From assembly GCA_039105265.1 (NCBI GenBank), contig JAPFFF010000032.1:62001-126000 (forward strand): a stretch of DNA of 64,000 bases, given 5' to 3'. The translations under genes and the position numbers were made by a program. Source of the DNA: Tritrichomonas musculus (taxonomy: Eukaryota > Parabasalia > Tritrichomonadida > Tritrichomonadidae). Under the pieces are notes generated by a model that worked only from the letters and a program-made list of their open reading frames with translations, was not told the origin of the DNA and did not search any database. The first letter of the stretch is position 1; the number at the start of each line of letters is the position of its first letter. Below, piece by piece: positions 12,391-21,604 of this stretch.

Positions 12391-12661
12391 GTCTAGAGTA
12401 AAACCTCCCTACCAAATGGAAAACCCCCTACCAAATCTCTATATAAAGGATAAAATAATTATTATTATTTTAAAAATGTTTATTTTATATTTAGATATTA
12501 GTATTTAAAAATGCAATCTATTCAATTTTTTTATCGAAAAATTGAATAGAAAATGGTAGGTGGGTTTTCCACCAACGTACTTTTTGCCACCATTAAAGGC
12601 CAAAAATAGGTGAATAAAAATGGTAGGGGGTTTTCCATTGGTAGGGGGTTTTCCAGTAGAC
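12391..12661. mobile_element. Short inverted-repeat element (MITE) with G-run ends
   Basis: The two ends are imperfect inverted repeats. Each starts GTCTA and carries two copies of a GGTAGGGGGTTTTCC-like motif (left, complementary: 12401-12433; right: 12621-12655). The interior is AT-rich, with a further GGTAGGTGGGTTTTCC copy near 12555. TATATA-type sequence flanks both ends and may be the target duplication. There is no coding capacity. Single-ended relatives lie near 46165-46200 and possibly at 1-60. Confidence 0.65.
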
Positions 12662-12912
12662 TATATATGAAAATTCAAACCATGTATCATTATCATTCTA
12701 ATTTTCTGAATATGAGTTTGTATTTTGGCTCAAATTTTCATGATTTATTTTTTGATGAAATTTATAGTAGATTGTCTACTTAAATATTTTTATGCATTAT
12801 TTTTACATTTTAATTCAAAATTATTTTTTTTAAAATTTTATCGGTCTAAAAATAATAATTGTTTTTTGATCGTTTAGGACAAATATCATCATTTTTGACC
12901 TAAACTTTTTCA

Positions 12913-12917
12913 TAATA
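12913..12917. repeat. Polinton target-site duplication, left copy
   Basis: TAATA directly precedes the element's first base. The same five bases follow its last base at 32435-32439. A 5-6 bp duplication is known for Mavericks/Polintons. Confidence 0.85.
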
Positions 12918-13420
12918 AGTAGTGTAGGGGAGGCGCGTCTGACTACAAGATACGAATTCGTCGAAAATGGCCCTTAAATGGGTAGTTACGAGCATGGAAA
13001 CGCGTTTTTCGAAAGTCCCAAAAAGAGCCCCAAATGAGCCTTAAATGGGCCGTTTCCGTGACGACAAGCACATCGTCAGAACAGCGGTTTCAGTGACTCC
13101 GACGTGACATGTCCATCGTGTATTTCTCGCGTGAATCGCACACTCGGAGGGTCTAGTTACGATGCTCGAAATGGACGACTACTAGATACGAAATTCGTCG
13201 AAAATGGCCCTTAAATGGGTAGTTACTGAGAGATCCTCGTTTGTGACCATCCCGTGACGATTTTCGTGGTGGTTATGCCCGGTAAAGAGTCTCGTTAGTG
13301 AGTGAAATGGACGACTACTAGATATTGTTTATACCTCATGAGCGATAAATAGCGGGGTGGGTGAGTGTGGGTGATCTCGTGGATGGGTGATCTCGTGAGG
13401 GGTGATCTCGTGGGGGTGAT
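12918..13420 (+). repeat. Polinton left terminal inverted repeat (503 bp)
   Basis: It matches the reverse complement of 31932-32434 with one difference seen by eye. It contains internal direct repeats: a block of about 41 bp around TCGAAAATGGCCCTTAAATG (near 12949-12989 and 13193-13228), a GAAATGGACGACTACTAGAT block twice, and three GGGTGATCTCGTG-like units at the inner edge. Confidence 0.95.
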
Positions 13421-13437
13421 GGCTTATGGGTCATAAA

Positions 13438-13450
13438 TTTTTTAACGCCC
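13438..13450 (+). promoter_or_regulatory. T-rich start-proximal motif of the polymerase gene
   Basis: TTTTTTAACG lies directly upstream of the ATG. It belongs to a motif family (T5-6 followed by A or G, then a short leader) found before most genes of this element. I infer it is a promoter or transcription-start element. Confidence 0.45.
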
Positions 13451-16400
13451 ATGAAAGAAATGAACTACGATCAATCAGTCGAAATCGATGACGTAAACGT
13501 AGTCAAGTATGCCGCTCTAAAACGATTAGCTCGTATGCTGGACATCCCCAACGATGTCACCAACGAATCATGGGAAACAGTCAAACGTAGACTGGGTATC
13601 ACAGGGATTGTCACCAAAGAGATATTCGCTCAGAACAAGTCCCGTTTCGTGGATGAGTTAGTCGGTATCATCGTCGATAGAGCCCTTGAACTTGGTTACG
13701 ACAACGATGACACCAAATTCATGTCCTTCTACAACTTCGCGAAGGGATATAAAGCTGGGAAGCATTTAGTTGTCCCTCAACCACCCGAACATCCACGGCC
13801 TCCAACAAGGTACATCGATACCGATGTCGGATTCCTCAATCAATTACGTTTTCATCTACCACCAGATCCTTTGAGTAACCCCTTCGAAGCCCTCAAGCAC
13901 GAATCCCTGAAGAAGCGCTTCAATGAACGACTCGGAGTTGAACGCAAACGATTTGAGCAGAAGAAAGCCGATGACGAGTTCTTCAAGCAATTGTATCCAC
14001 GACCAGATCCTTTGAGTAACCCCTTCGAATTCAACAAGCACGAACACCTGAAGAATCGTTTTCGTGAACGACTCGCCAAAGAGAGAACCCAAATCAAGAC
14101 ATCCAAAGCAGCATACAAAGCCATGTTGGATAAGTTGATGACCGAACCATTTCTCCTTCGTCCACTTCCACCCAAAGAGATGATTCCACTCAAACCATAC
14201 TCCGTAAAGCTATTCGAGAAAGAAAACGAAGAACTGATCAACTACTTCGACAAGTTCGGTCACGAGTTCAAGTCATCGAATCCCGAATACCTTACCATCA
14301 ACGAACCCAACGATGAAGAGAAAGCCAAAGCAGCATTCCAGAAGAAGAAGTATCATGGAACACAGATCGTCAACAAGACCCAAGACAAGAAACCCATCGT
14401 TGTGTACTACCTCAACGACATCCACCGTCTCGAAGACATCTTCAACTTCCTTGAGAACACCGTCTACAAGAGCGAGCGCAAACCATTCAAGATCACGTTC
14501 GACCTCACCGGGATCTTCGAAACACCAAGAACCAATATCGATGACATCACCGACTACACCTACGAAGAACGTGAGATCAACGCCACCAACTACAAGAACG
14601 CCAACAAGATTCCCATCCTCATCCAACTCAACGATGAACTCGAGAAGGTCAAGTACTATATCGAATCCGTCTTGTTCAACTACTCAACGACTGAATCTAA
14701 TGTGAAGCTCATCTACGTCACTTCCGTTGCCTTCAAGGTGTCGAGATTGGTCAAGGTCACCGGTAAGGTGAAGCTCCCTGATGAGCTAGTCAAATCACGA
14801 TTACTCATCACGGACAACGATGACGATGGTCTCTGCTGGTACCGTTTCCTGAGTGTTTGCTTGAACCCTGAATTAGGGAACCTCATCAAACCAACCACCA
14901 AGAAGTACTCGATCGTTCATCGAACATCAGCAGCACGAAAGCTTCTCTGCCAAGACCATGGCGTCACATACTCAACGAGACCAACCAAAGCAGCTCAATC
15001 CATTCTCGATTCATTCAATGGTATGTCCACCGAAGAGATGAAAGCGTCTGCCATGAAGAACCACATCAACGTCAACGTCTACAACTACTCCATTGATGAG
15101 AACCGCTACGACATCCAAGAACAGTGGTATGACGAGAAGAATGGAACTCCATTCAACGCGCTTCTATTCTCTGATGGAATGGTCTGTCACATCATGTACA
15201 TCATAGATGCTGAGAAGTTGACGAACATCTTCATCTGCCCCAAATGCAGATCATACGTCGTCCGCAACGAGAACAGACATGGCCAAGAACGAATGAACAA
15301 ACACATCTCCTACTGCGACGGCAAGTTCAAGAAGAAGTACATTCCCGAACGCATCAGTGAACCCTACTGTCCACACATCCTCAATCACCCCGTTTACGAG
15401 TACTGCCTCGCACATGACCTTGAATGGAAACCTCAGCAACTCTACATGACCTATGACTTCGAGACGATGGAGCATCAAGTCAACATCAAATCGGGTGACT
15501 CAACCACGATCAACAGTGAGCTCATCCCTCTATCAGTCAGCTGCTGCGTGAAGTCCTCATCATCAACACTCACCAAACACTTCGATGCGAGAGACCCTCA
15601 GTTCATTCCCGAATGGATCAAGTTCATGTTCGAACAAGCCGTCAATGTTGTTGCCAACAAGGTCACATTCCTCAGCGAGATGGTTCATATCGATGATATC
15701 GAGAAGCTCCAGAAACTGGATAGAAACCTCTTCACAGTCACTGTGTTGGGATACAACTCAGCTCGTTTCGATAGCAATCTCTTCAAAGAGTACCTCAACT
15801 ACGAATACCAAGACATGAAGTGGTCCGTCGACAATACCTCTCTGATCGGTTCCCCATCATCAATGAAACAGTTCGTCATCAAGTCCGATATGTATGGTCT
15901 TCGATTCATCGATGCTCAGTCATTCGTTAGTGGTGGTTCCCTGAAGCAATTCGGTATTGACTTTGGTGGTGAGAGCAACTCCGTCAAAGGTGTCTTCCCT
16001 TACGAAGCAGTCAACAGCGAGAACTACAACGACGTACTCTCGAAATCAGAACCATTCAGTCACGAAGACTTCTATAGCTACCTCAATCAGAAGAACCCAT
16101 TGAGTGAATCCGATTACAACGAATACGTCGAAGACTCCAAACGATTCGAAACCAGATGGGACTATCTGTTGAGCTACAACGACAACGATGTCGAGATGAT
16201 GATCAAACCCATTGACAACCTCATCCTCATGAACTCCAAGTATGGAATAGACCTTCTATCGAACCTCTCGTTATCGAGAAACTCATCTGAGATCAAGTAC
16301 GCAATGGCTTACAAAGACTTTGACCCTCACGTCGATTACTCAACAGTCAACGAAGCGAACACATTCAAACCAACCCCTAAATGGTGGGAACGTAAGTGCG

Positions 16401-19270
16401 ATGCCTACTACAGACAAGATGAGCAGTACAACACCAAACACAAGCAATCGTTGAGAGACCTCGGCAAGTGTGTATCCGTTGATGACTATGATTCGTTCAT
16501 GAACATGTACAACGATCCATCCCTCGGGAAATGCCATCTCTGTGGTGAACACTTCACGTACTCCAACAAGCCTACTCTTGATCGAATCAACAACGACATC
16601 GGTCACGAACTCACCAACTGTAAGCTCGCTTGCGAAGTCTGCAACAAGATGAGATCCAACCATGACCCTGAAGTCACTCGTCTGAGAATCCAGTTGAAGA
16701 AGTTCTGTAAGCTCAACCACTTACCAACAACCGTCTCCGATGAACGTGAATACAATCGCTTACGAAATGGAATCACAGGTGGTTTGTCTAACGTGATGCA
16801 CAGACGAAACATCAGAGGTGAAACCCACATCAACAGACTCCACTACGATCCAGAAACCAACAAGGTCATCTCAAGGGACACACCCAATGTAGTGACACAC
16901 GTCGTTGGGGATGACTTCAATAGCTTGTATCCATCATCATTCTCATCAGAGGTTCATCCATTCAACAAGTATCATGGAGGTATCATGTACATGCCTGGCT
17001 CGATGATCAACTCGTTCAACTGCTATGACGCTGATGGAAACGTCAACAGAGACATCAAACGAAAGTGCTTGAACATCATCCACTCCAAACACAGATTCGA
17101 TAGCGATCCCAAGATCATGTTCCACGCAACGGTTAAGCTTGAATGCCCCAAAGAGAAGATCAATGACTTCATCAACTTCCCTATCGTGTTCCGCAACATC
17201 AAGATCAGTAACGATGAGTCCACTATCGGCTCATATATGTACAACTACGGACGAGACAACAAACTCCACTCCGTTGACGAACGTGACACGAAGCTGACTA
17301 TGCTCTTGGATACCATGGGTGAGTTCATGACGTTTGGGTGCTACTACTTGTGGTTCCTGATTGATCATGGTTTGAAGGTCATCGATGTCGAGAACGTCAC
17401 CTTGTATGACTGTCACAGGGGCTTCAACAACTTCGTGAATGAGTTCATGAATGAACGTATCGCTATCCTCAGTGGTGAGAAGCATGGTGCCGAGAAGTTC
17501 TATAAGATCTGCATGAATGGCTCATATGGTTACGATGCACTCAACTCAGAGAACTACAACAAGATCAAGATCGTCGACACTGACAACGTCTACAGATACA
17601 CCATCTCGGACACATACATGAGTGGTACTCCACTTACAGATTCATCCTATCTGATACAAGTCCAACCGAAGAGCTTTCGATGTAAGACTCCTCTCCAAGA
17701 AGCCTTCTTCACCCTCGACAACGCCAAGTTCTGGTACTTGACCTTCATTTACGACTTCCTCTTCAAATGCGTTGATCTCGAACGAATCCACTTCACGTCA
17801 TGTGACACAGATAGTGTCTACTTCGCAGTTGCCGGTGACATGAACAGACATGGAGAACAAGCCTTCGATGCTATCATCAGTGATCGAGACTTCTATGACA
17901 AGTTCGCTGGGATGTTCCTTCCCAATCCAAGTATCGGTACCAAAGCTGATGAGAAGAAGATCCTCGGATGCTGCATTGAGAAGTATGGTGACAATCAGGT
18001 AGCTCTCTGCCCAAAGTGCTATACCATCTGGAACGACCATTCCGATAAAGCCATCTCATTGAAGCTCAAGGGAGTCTCTCTGAAGAAGAACAACATCAAG
18101 TCATCCGATTACGAATCCATCATCAACGACAAGATCATCGTCCCCGGCATCAACATCAATCTCCAGATGAAGAAGAATCGAATGTCGAAGGTGACCGTCA
18201 ACAAGAATGCCCTAACTGGTTTCCACAACAAGATGATCGTGTTGGAGAATGAATCATGTGTCCCATTCATCAATGGTTTGACCTCCAACGATATCGTCAT
18301 CGAGGTAGATGATTTCGTCCTTGATGCTGATGAAGAAGCCATTAACGAGTTGATCGACATCATGTGCATGGACTACGTTGTTGAACCTGAACGAGACACA
18401 TCCTGCTACGGTTTGCCTCTGAAGGTCCGTTTCGATGACGAATGGTACGAGACCTACAACTACAGTAAGCATGGAACCATCAAGGGTCATCGTGTCGATA
18501 GTGAACTCAAGAGATACCAAACCGGTAAGTGTTTGATGGTGAACCAATGTCCTGGATTGACTGTCATCGACATCGACATCAACAAATCGTTACCACCTGC
18601 CGATAGGGAACTCATCCGCAACCAACTAATCGAGAAGCTATCAAGCGATGACGTTATCGTGAAGACCGGATCAGGTGGACTCCATATATACACCAACGAG
18701 ATGGATTACGACAGGTTCTACAAGAACAGTTACGTCAAGTGCTTCACTGGTGAGAACTTCGATATCGACATCTTCACTTCATGGACCGAAGACAAGCAAG
18801 CCGTTATCATGCTTCCTGGATCATCGAACCGCAACGGAGAGTACGTATTCATTCGTGGAGGTTATGATTCCGTGTTGACCCGATCAAGTGATGACGTCAT
18901 GAAAGACCTCGGTATTGATATCACCTTCACGAAACCACCAACAACATACCAAGAGATGGATGACTCCGAGATGGTATTCCTTAGTGATGACGAAGAGAGG
19001 TGGTTGGTTAACGGATTGACCGACATGGAGATACACAACTTCGCCTCAAAAATAGATGAACGATTGACCCTGTTGCCGTTATTCTCCGCCATCAACTGCT
19101 TGTCACCAAAGAATAGATCCATCGCTTACGAGAAGGTTCGTCGTGAATGTAGACTCACTGAGAAAGCCTCCAGTAACTTCGATTCGGTGATGGAGAGAAA
19201 CGAAGGGAACCACTCACATATCAATGTCTTGAAGAAGATCGTCAGGTTGTACAACCCTATGTACATGTAA
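13451..19270 (+). CDS. Polinton family-B DNA polymerase with extra domains, 1939 aa
   Basis: This is the replicative polymerase. Exonuclease motifs: YDFET (D669/E671), YNSARFDSN in the Exo II region, YNDND (about 909). Polymerase motifs: DFNSLYPSS (about 1155), KICMNGSYGYD (1352) and DTDS (1452-1455). Extra regions are evident. Two tandem copies of a 47-residue unit starting DPLSNPFE lie near 139-225. An OTU-like segment spans C462 to H580, followed by a CxxC...HxxxC zinc motif near 596. An HNH-like CxxC...DRINND...CEVCN module sits at 1028-1070, between exonuclease and motif A. A C-terminal primase-polymerase-like domain has DIDI (1707-1710) and SGGLHIY (1741-1747). The stop overlaps the integrase stop tail-to-tail by 14 bp. 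The domain names beyond PolB are my inference. Confidence 0.93.
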   Translation: MKEMNYDQSVEIDDVNVVKYAALKRLARMLDIPNDVTNESWETVKRRLGITGIVTKEIFAQNKSRFVDELVGIIVDRALELGYDNDDTKFMSFYNFAKGYKAGKHLVVPQPPEHPRPPTRYIDTDVGFLNQLRFHLPPDPLSNPFEALKHESLKKRFNERLGVERKRFEQKKADDEFFKQLYPRPDPLSNPFEFNKHEHLKNRFRERLAKERTQIKTSKAAYKAMLDKLMTEPFLLRPLPPKEMIPLKPYSVKLFEKENEELINYFDKFGHEFKSSNPEYLTINEPNDEEKAKAAFQKKKYHGTQIVNKTQDKKPIVVYYLNDIHRLEDIFNFLENTVYKSERKPFKITFDLTGIFETPRTNIDDITDYTYEEREINATNYKNANKIPILIQLNDELEKVKYYIESVLFNYSTTESNVKLIYVTSVAFKVSRLVKVTGKVKLPDELVKSRLLITDNDDDGLCWYRFLSVCLNPELGNLIKPTTKKYSIVHRTSAARKLLCQDHGVTYSTRPTKAAQSILDSFNGMSTEEMKASAMKNHINVNVYNYSIDENRYDIQEQWYDEKNGTPFNALLFSDGMVCHIMYIIDAEKLTNIFICPKCRSYVVRNENRHGQERMNKHISYCDGKFKKKYIPERISEPYCPHILNHPVYEYCLAHDLEWKPQQLYMTYDFETMEHQVNIKSGDSTTINSELIPLSVSCCVKSSSSTLTKHFDARDPQFIPEWIKFMFEQAVNVVANKVTFLSEMVHIDDIEKLQKLDRNLFTVTVLGYNSARFDSNLFKEYLNYEYQDMKWSVDNTSLIGSPSSMKQFVIKSDMYGLRFIDAQSFVSGGSLKQFGIDFGGESNSVKGVFPYEAVNSENYNDVLSKSEPFSHEDFYSYLNQKNPLSESDYNEYVEDSKRFETRWDYLLSYNDNDVEMMIKPIDNLILMNSKYGIDLLSNLSLSRNSSEIKYAMAYKDFDPHVDYSTVNEANTFKPTPKWWERKCDAYYRQDEQYNTKHKQSLRDLGKCVSVDDYDSFMNMYNDPSLGKCHLCGEHFTYSNKPTLDRINNDIGHELTNCKLACEVCNKMRSNHDPEVTRLRIQLKKFCKLNHLPTTVSDEREYNRLRNGITGGLSNVMHRRNIRGETHINRLHYDPETNKVISRDTPNVVTHVVGDDFNSLYPSSFSSEVHPFNKYHGGIMYMPGSMINSFNCYDADGNVNRDIKRKCLNIIHSKHRFDSDPKIMFHATVKLECPKEKINDFINFPIVFRNIKISNDESTIGSYMYNYGRDNKLHSVDERDTKLTMLLDTMGEFMTFGCYYLWFLIDHGLKVIDVENVTLYDCHRGFNNFVNEFMNERIAILSGEKHGAEKFYKICMNGSYGYDALNSENYNKIKIVDTDNVYRYTISDTYMSGTPLTDSSYLIQVQPKSFRCKTPLQEAFFTLDNAKFWYLTFIYDFLFKCVDLERIHFTSCDTDSVYFAVAGDMNRHGEQAFDAIISDRDFYDKFAGMFLPNPSIGTKADEKKILGCCIEKYGDNQVALCPKCYTIWNDHSDKAISLKLKGVSLKKNNIKSSDYESIINDKIIVPGININLQMKKNRMSKVTVNKNALTGFHNKMIVLENESCVPFINGLTSNDIVIEVDDFVLDADEEAINELIDIMCMDYVVEPERDTSCYGLPLKVRFDDEWYETYNYSKHGTIKGHRVDSELKRYQTGKCLMVNQCPGLTVIDIDINKSLPPADRELIRNQLIEKLSSDDVIVKTGSGGLHIYTNEMDYDRFYKNSYVKCFTGENFDIDIFTSWTEDKQAVIMLPGSSNRNGEYVFIRGGYDSVLTRSSDDVMKDLGIDITFTKPPTTYQEMDDSEMVFLSDDEERWLVNGLTDMEIHNFASKIDERLTLLPLFSAINCLSPKNRSIAYEKVRRECRLTEKASSNFDSVMERNEGNHSHINVLKKIVRLYNPMYM

Positions 19271-21032
19271 CGTCGAGCTTGTATCGAGGGACCAATTGGG
19301 TATTGTTTTTGTCGTCGATGACTGCGTATAACCCACCGTTGAATCCCAACACTTTGTGGTTACCTGGTTGGATGACTGATCTTCTCTTCGACATCGAATC
19401 TCTATCGTTGTATACCTTGACAGGTGTTCCCTCAGGAAGCTTGAATGAAGGGCTATTCATGACGTTGTAGTTCTCTTTGAGGATCTGTCTACAGATGTAC
19501 TCTTCTAGTTCTTCATCGTCTTGGACCATCGCTGGTGATACATCCATCCCCGCGTACTTGCTGAGTGTCCCATGAGTGGATTCGTTGTATTGAGTCACCA
19601 GTGACTTCATGATCCCTGGGGTTATGTCTTTGACTTCCATGTTGTAGGCCATGTCCCTGATGGTTCTCACTACACGATCCAGTATCCCTAAGGAGCCATG
19701 TAACGGGTCCGTGGTGTCTTTATCGTCTTTGTTCTTCATGAAGTCGGGATATACGTTGACCTTCATTCGGGGTACTTCCGTGAACGTGATGTTGTGAGCA
19801 GCATAGAACCTCCAGGCATAGTCCGAGTTGAACGCTTTCTCTCCATCCCCTTGAAGGTACATCACTCGCATACCATCCCGAATGAGCTTCTGTAACGTCT
19901 TGATGAATGTGGTAGCCGTCTTGATGTCCCTTACGGATACTCTCAGTGTCTTCTCTTCGTCAGTGGCATTGTCGTTGAATAGGACCTCGTTCATCAACTC
20001 CACGAATAGGTATCTCGTGTTGACATTGATGGCGAATAGGTAACAGAGTTTGCCCACGAACACCAAGTCGATGATGTATGTACCTCTACGAGCAACCTTG
20101 TGTAGTTGATACTTCTTGAGGTTCTCTTTCAATGGGAAGTACGTTGTGGTTGTTGTCTCAATGGGTTTCAGATCAGGGTGGAGTCTCTTGAGGGAGCTGA
20201 CCTTATAGGGTGACTTGAATGCAATCACTTGTGGAGTCATTCGATCATGAATGGTCTTGAATGTACCAGGCTGTTTGTGGAATCGATCGAGATACGTTTG
20301 GTACCACTCTTCAATGGGTTTACTCGTTTGCGGCCATCCACTGGAGACTCTCGCGAACTCTTCCAACGTTAGTAGCTTGTCGTGGTTGAAGGTGACGTAG
20401 TTGTTCAGCTTGTCGGAGAAGTCGTCATGGTACTTGATCTTAACGGGTCTCACCGCAGGTGGTCGTCTCTTCTTGGATCCGTCGTCGTTGTATGCACTAT
20501 CAGGATGCTTCTGATTCCATCGTTGACGGAATTCATCCCAAAGGAGTTCTCTGTCTTCGGGTTGCTTCAGGGCTTTGATGTACGATAGGTTCGTGAACTG
20601 ATACTTCGTTGGGGGAGTTGTCGTGGAGTTGACCTTGTCGATGAGTTCGTTACGGGCTGTACTAATGGCTGTGCCCCTGATGATCTGCTTCTGTCGTGTC
20701 TCTTTACGAAGTCGTTTGTAACGATCCAAGATCGATGTGCAGTAACCGATTAGTTCATGGACGATGTACTCTCTATTGGATTGAAAGCATCCACGGATTT
20801 GTTGCTTCATGGTTGGATCGCTGATGGATTTCCCCGTCGAGGATATATAGTCAACGATACCGAGATTGATGATCTGTTGTCGTGAGCTCTCGTTGTTGAG
20901 GAATTGGTTGATGTCAGCTTCTACGTCAGGATCGATATCGTTCTCCGTTAACGTAGTTGGATTGAGGACACTTCTTCCAGTGATTCGGGCTTTGATGTAC
21001 TCGACGAGGGTGTTTGCTAGTTGGTTCGACAT
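19257..21032 (-). CDS. Polinton retroviral-type (rve) integrase, 591 aa
   Basis: The integrase joins the element's ends to host DNA. The core lies near residues 320-490: RRGTYIIDLVFVGK, FAINVNTRYLFVEL, MRVMYLQGDGEKAFNSD and an acidic helix around GSLGILDRVVRTIRDM, the pattern of the RNase-H-fold integrase family that Polintons share with LTR retroelements. An N-terminal helical region of about 300 residues precedes it. The gene is divergent from the small gene at 21071, with a 38-bp gap holding a palindromic AGGTT/AACCT motif, and convergent with the polymerase gene. ATG 21032 is set by that motif. Confidence 0.88.
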   Translation of the reverse strand: MSNQLANTLVEYIKARITGRSVLNPTTLTENDIDPDVEADINQFLNNESSRQQIINLGIVDYISSTGKSISDPTMKQQIRGCFQSNREYIVHELIGYCTSILDRYKRLRKETRQKQIIRGTAISTARNELIDKVNSTTTPPTKYQFTNLSYIKALKQPEDRELLWDEFRQRWNQKHPDSAYNDDGSKKRRPPAVRPVKIKYHDDFSDKLNNYVTFNHDKLLTLEEFARVSSGWPQTSKPIEEWYQTYLDRFHKQPGTFKTIHDRMTPQVIAFKSPYKVSSLKRLHPDLKPIETTTTTYFPLKENLKKYQLHKVARRGTYIIDLVFVGKLCYLFAINVNTRYLFVELMNEVLFNDNATDEEKTLRVSVRDIKTATTFIKTLQKLIRDGMRVMYLQGDGEKAFNSDYAWRFYAAHNITFTEVPRMKVNVYPDFMKNKDDKDTTDPLHGSLGILDRVVRTIRDMAYNMEVKDITPGIMKSLVTQYNESTHGTLSKYAGMDVSPAMVQDDEELEEYICRQILKENYNVMNSPSFKLPEGTPVKVYNDRDSMSKRRSVIQPGNHKVLGFNGGLYAVIDDKNNTQLVPRYKLDVTCT

Positions 21033-21047
21033 TTATGCCCCATAAAA

Positions 21048-21060
21048 GGTTTTTAACCTG
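21048..21060. promoter_or_regulatory. Palindromic divergent-promoter-like motif
   Basis: AGGTTTTTAACCT sits between the integrase start (21032, minus) and the start of the small gene at 21071 (plus). It supplies the T-rich motif in one orientation and its complement in the other, so one site could serve both genes. Confidence 0.4.
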
Positions 21061-21070
21061 AACGAAAGAT

Positions 21071-21310
21071 ATGAGCGGAGACGCATTCACGTTACCACCA
21101 CTCAAGAAACGTCATGAACGAAAGACCTTCGCGACGAAGACACTGAAGCTGATCCATTCACGACTCCAATACTATCGAAAGGTTCTTAACCAACCCGAGA
21201 GCGATGACCCAAAGAAGATACGTCAACGTCAACGAATTCAACAAAAATATGACCACAACATGAAGGTCCGAGCCCTTCTCAACAGAGCCGTGAAGAACCT
21301 CTATACCTAA
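21071..21310 (+). CDS. Small basic Polinton protein, 79 aa, unknown
   Basis: The product is Lys/Arg-rich and predicted helical (ERKTFATKTLKLIHSRLQYY, then a second basic helix). I recognise no family. It could bind DNA, but that is inferred only from charge. It starts 15 bp after the TTTTTAACC motif and its stop overlaps the stop of the opposing gene by 4 bp (21307-21310). Confidence 0.6.
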   Translation: MSGDAFTLPPLKKRHERKTFATKTLKLIHSRLQYYRKVLNQPESDDPKKIRQRQRIQQKYDHNMKVRALLNRAVKNLYT

Positions 21311-21546
21311 GAGATGGCGTTACCGTTTGAATCGAATTTGACGTATCCATCACCACCGAAGTGTTGCGATACTGGATTGTTTTTGTTGTTGAACTTGGGT
21401 AAGACCTTCGCGACGCCCCCGATGACGGGTACCTTCTCGAGGACGGACTTTGTCTTGTTCCATCCATGTTTGAACCCATTAGCGAAGTCTTTGAAGCCCT
21501 GCTTAATCTTCTTCCCCAGTTTCTTGAACCAGCTACCGAATGCCAT
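21307..21546 (-). CDS. Small amphipathic Polinton protein A, 79 aa
   Basis: It begins MAFGSWFKKLGKKIKQGFKD, an amphipathic basic helix. It shares that start with the protein at 29104-29424 (MAFGTWFKKLGKKI). A hydrophobic patch VPVIGGVAKVLP and a glycine-rich tail follow. This layout recalls membrane-active minor virion proteins such as adenovirus pVI, but that link is an analogy, not a sequence match. A CTATTTTAATGG-like motif precedes the ATG. Confidence 0.65.
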   Translation of the reverse strand: MAFGSWFKKLGKKIKQGFKDFANGFKHGWNKTKSVLEKVPVIGGVAKVLPKFNNKNNPVSQHFGGDGYVKFDSNGNAIS

Positions 21547-21604
21547 GTTTGAGGTCCCATTAAAATAGTGTCTCAGGGGTTTTTAATCGAAACGAAACAC
21601 GATC

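Noticed and set aside
13850-18900. Many antisense and shifted frames across the polymerase gene
   Set aside because: They follow the codon structure of the 1939-residue gene on the opposite strand or in shifted phase and show no independent motifs.
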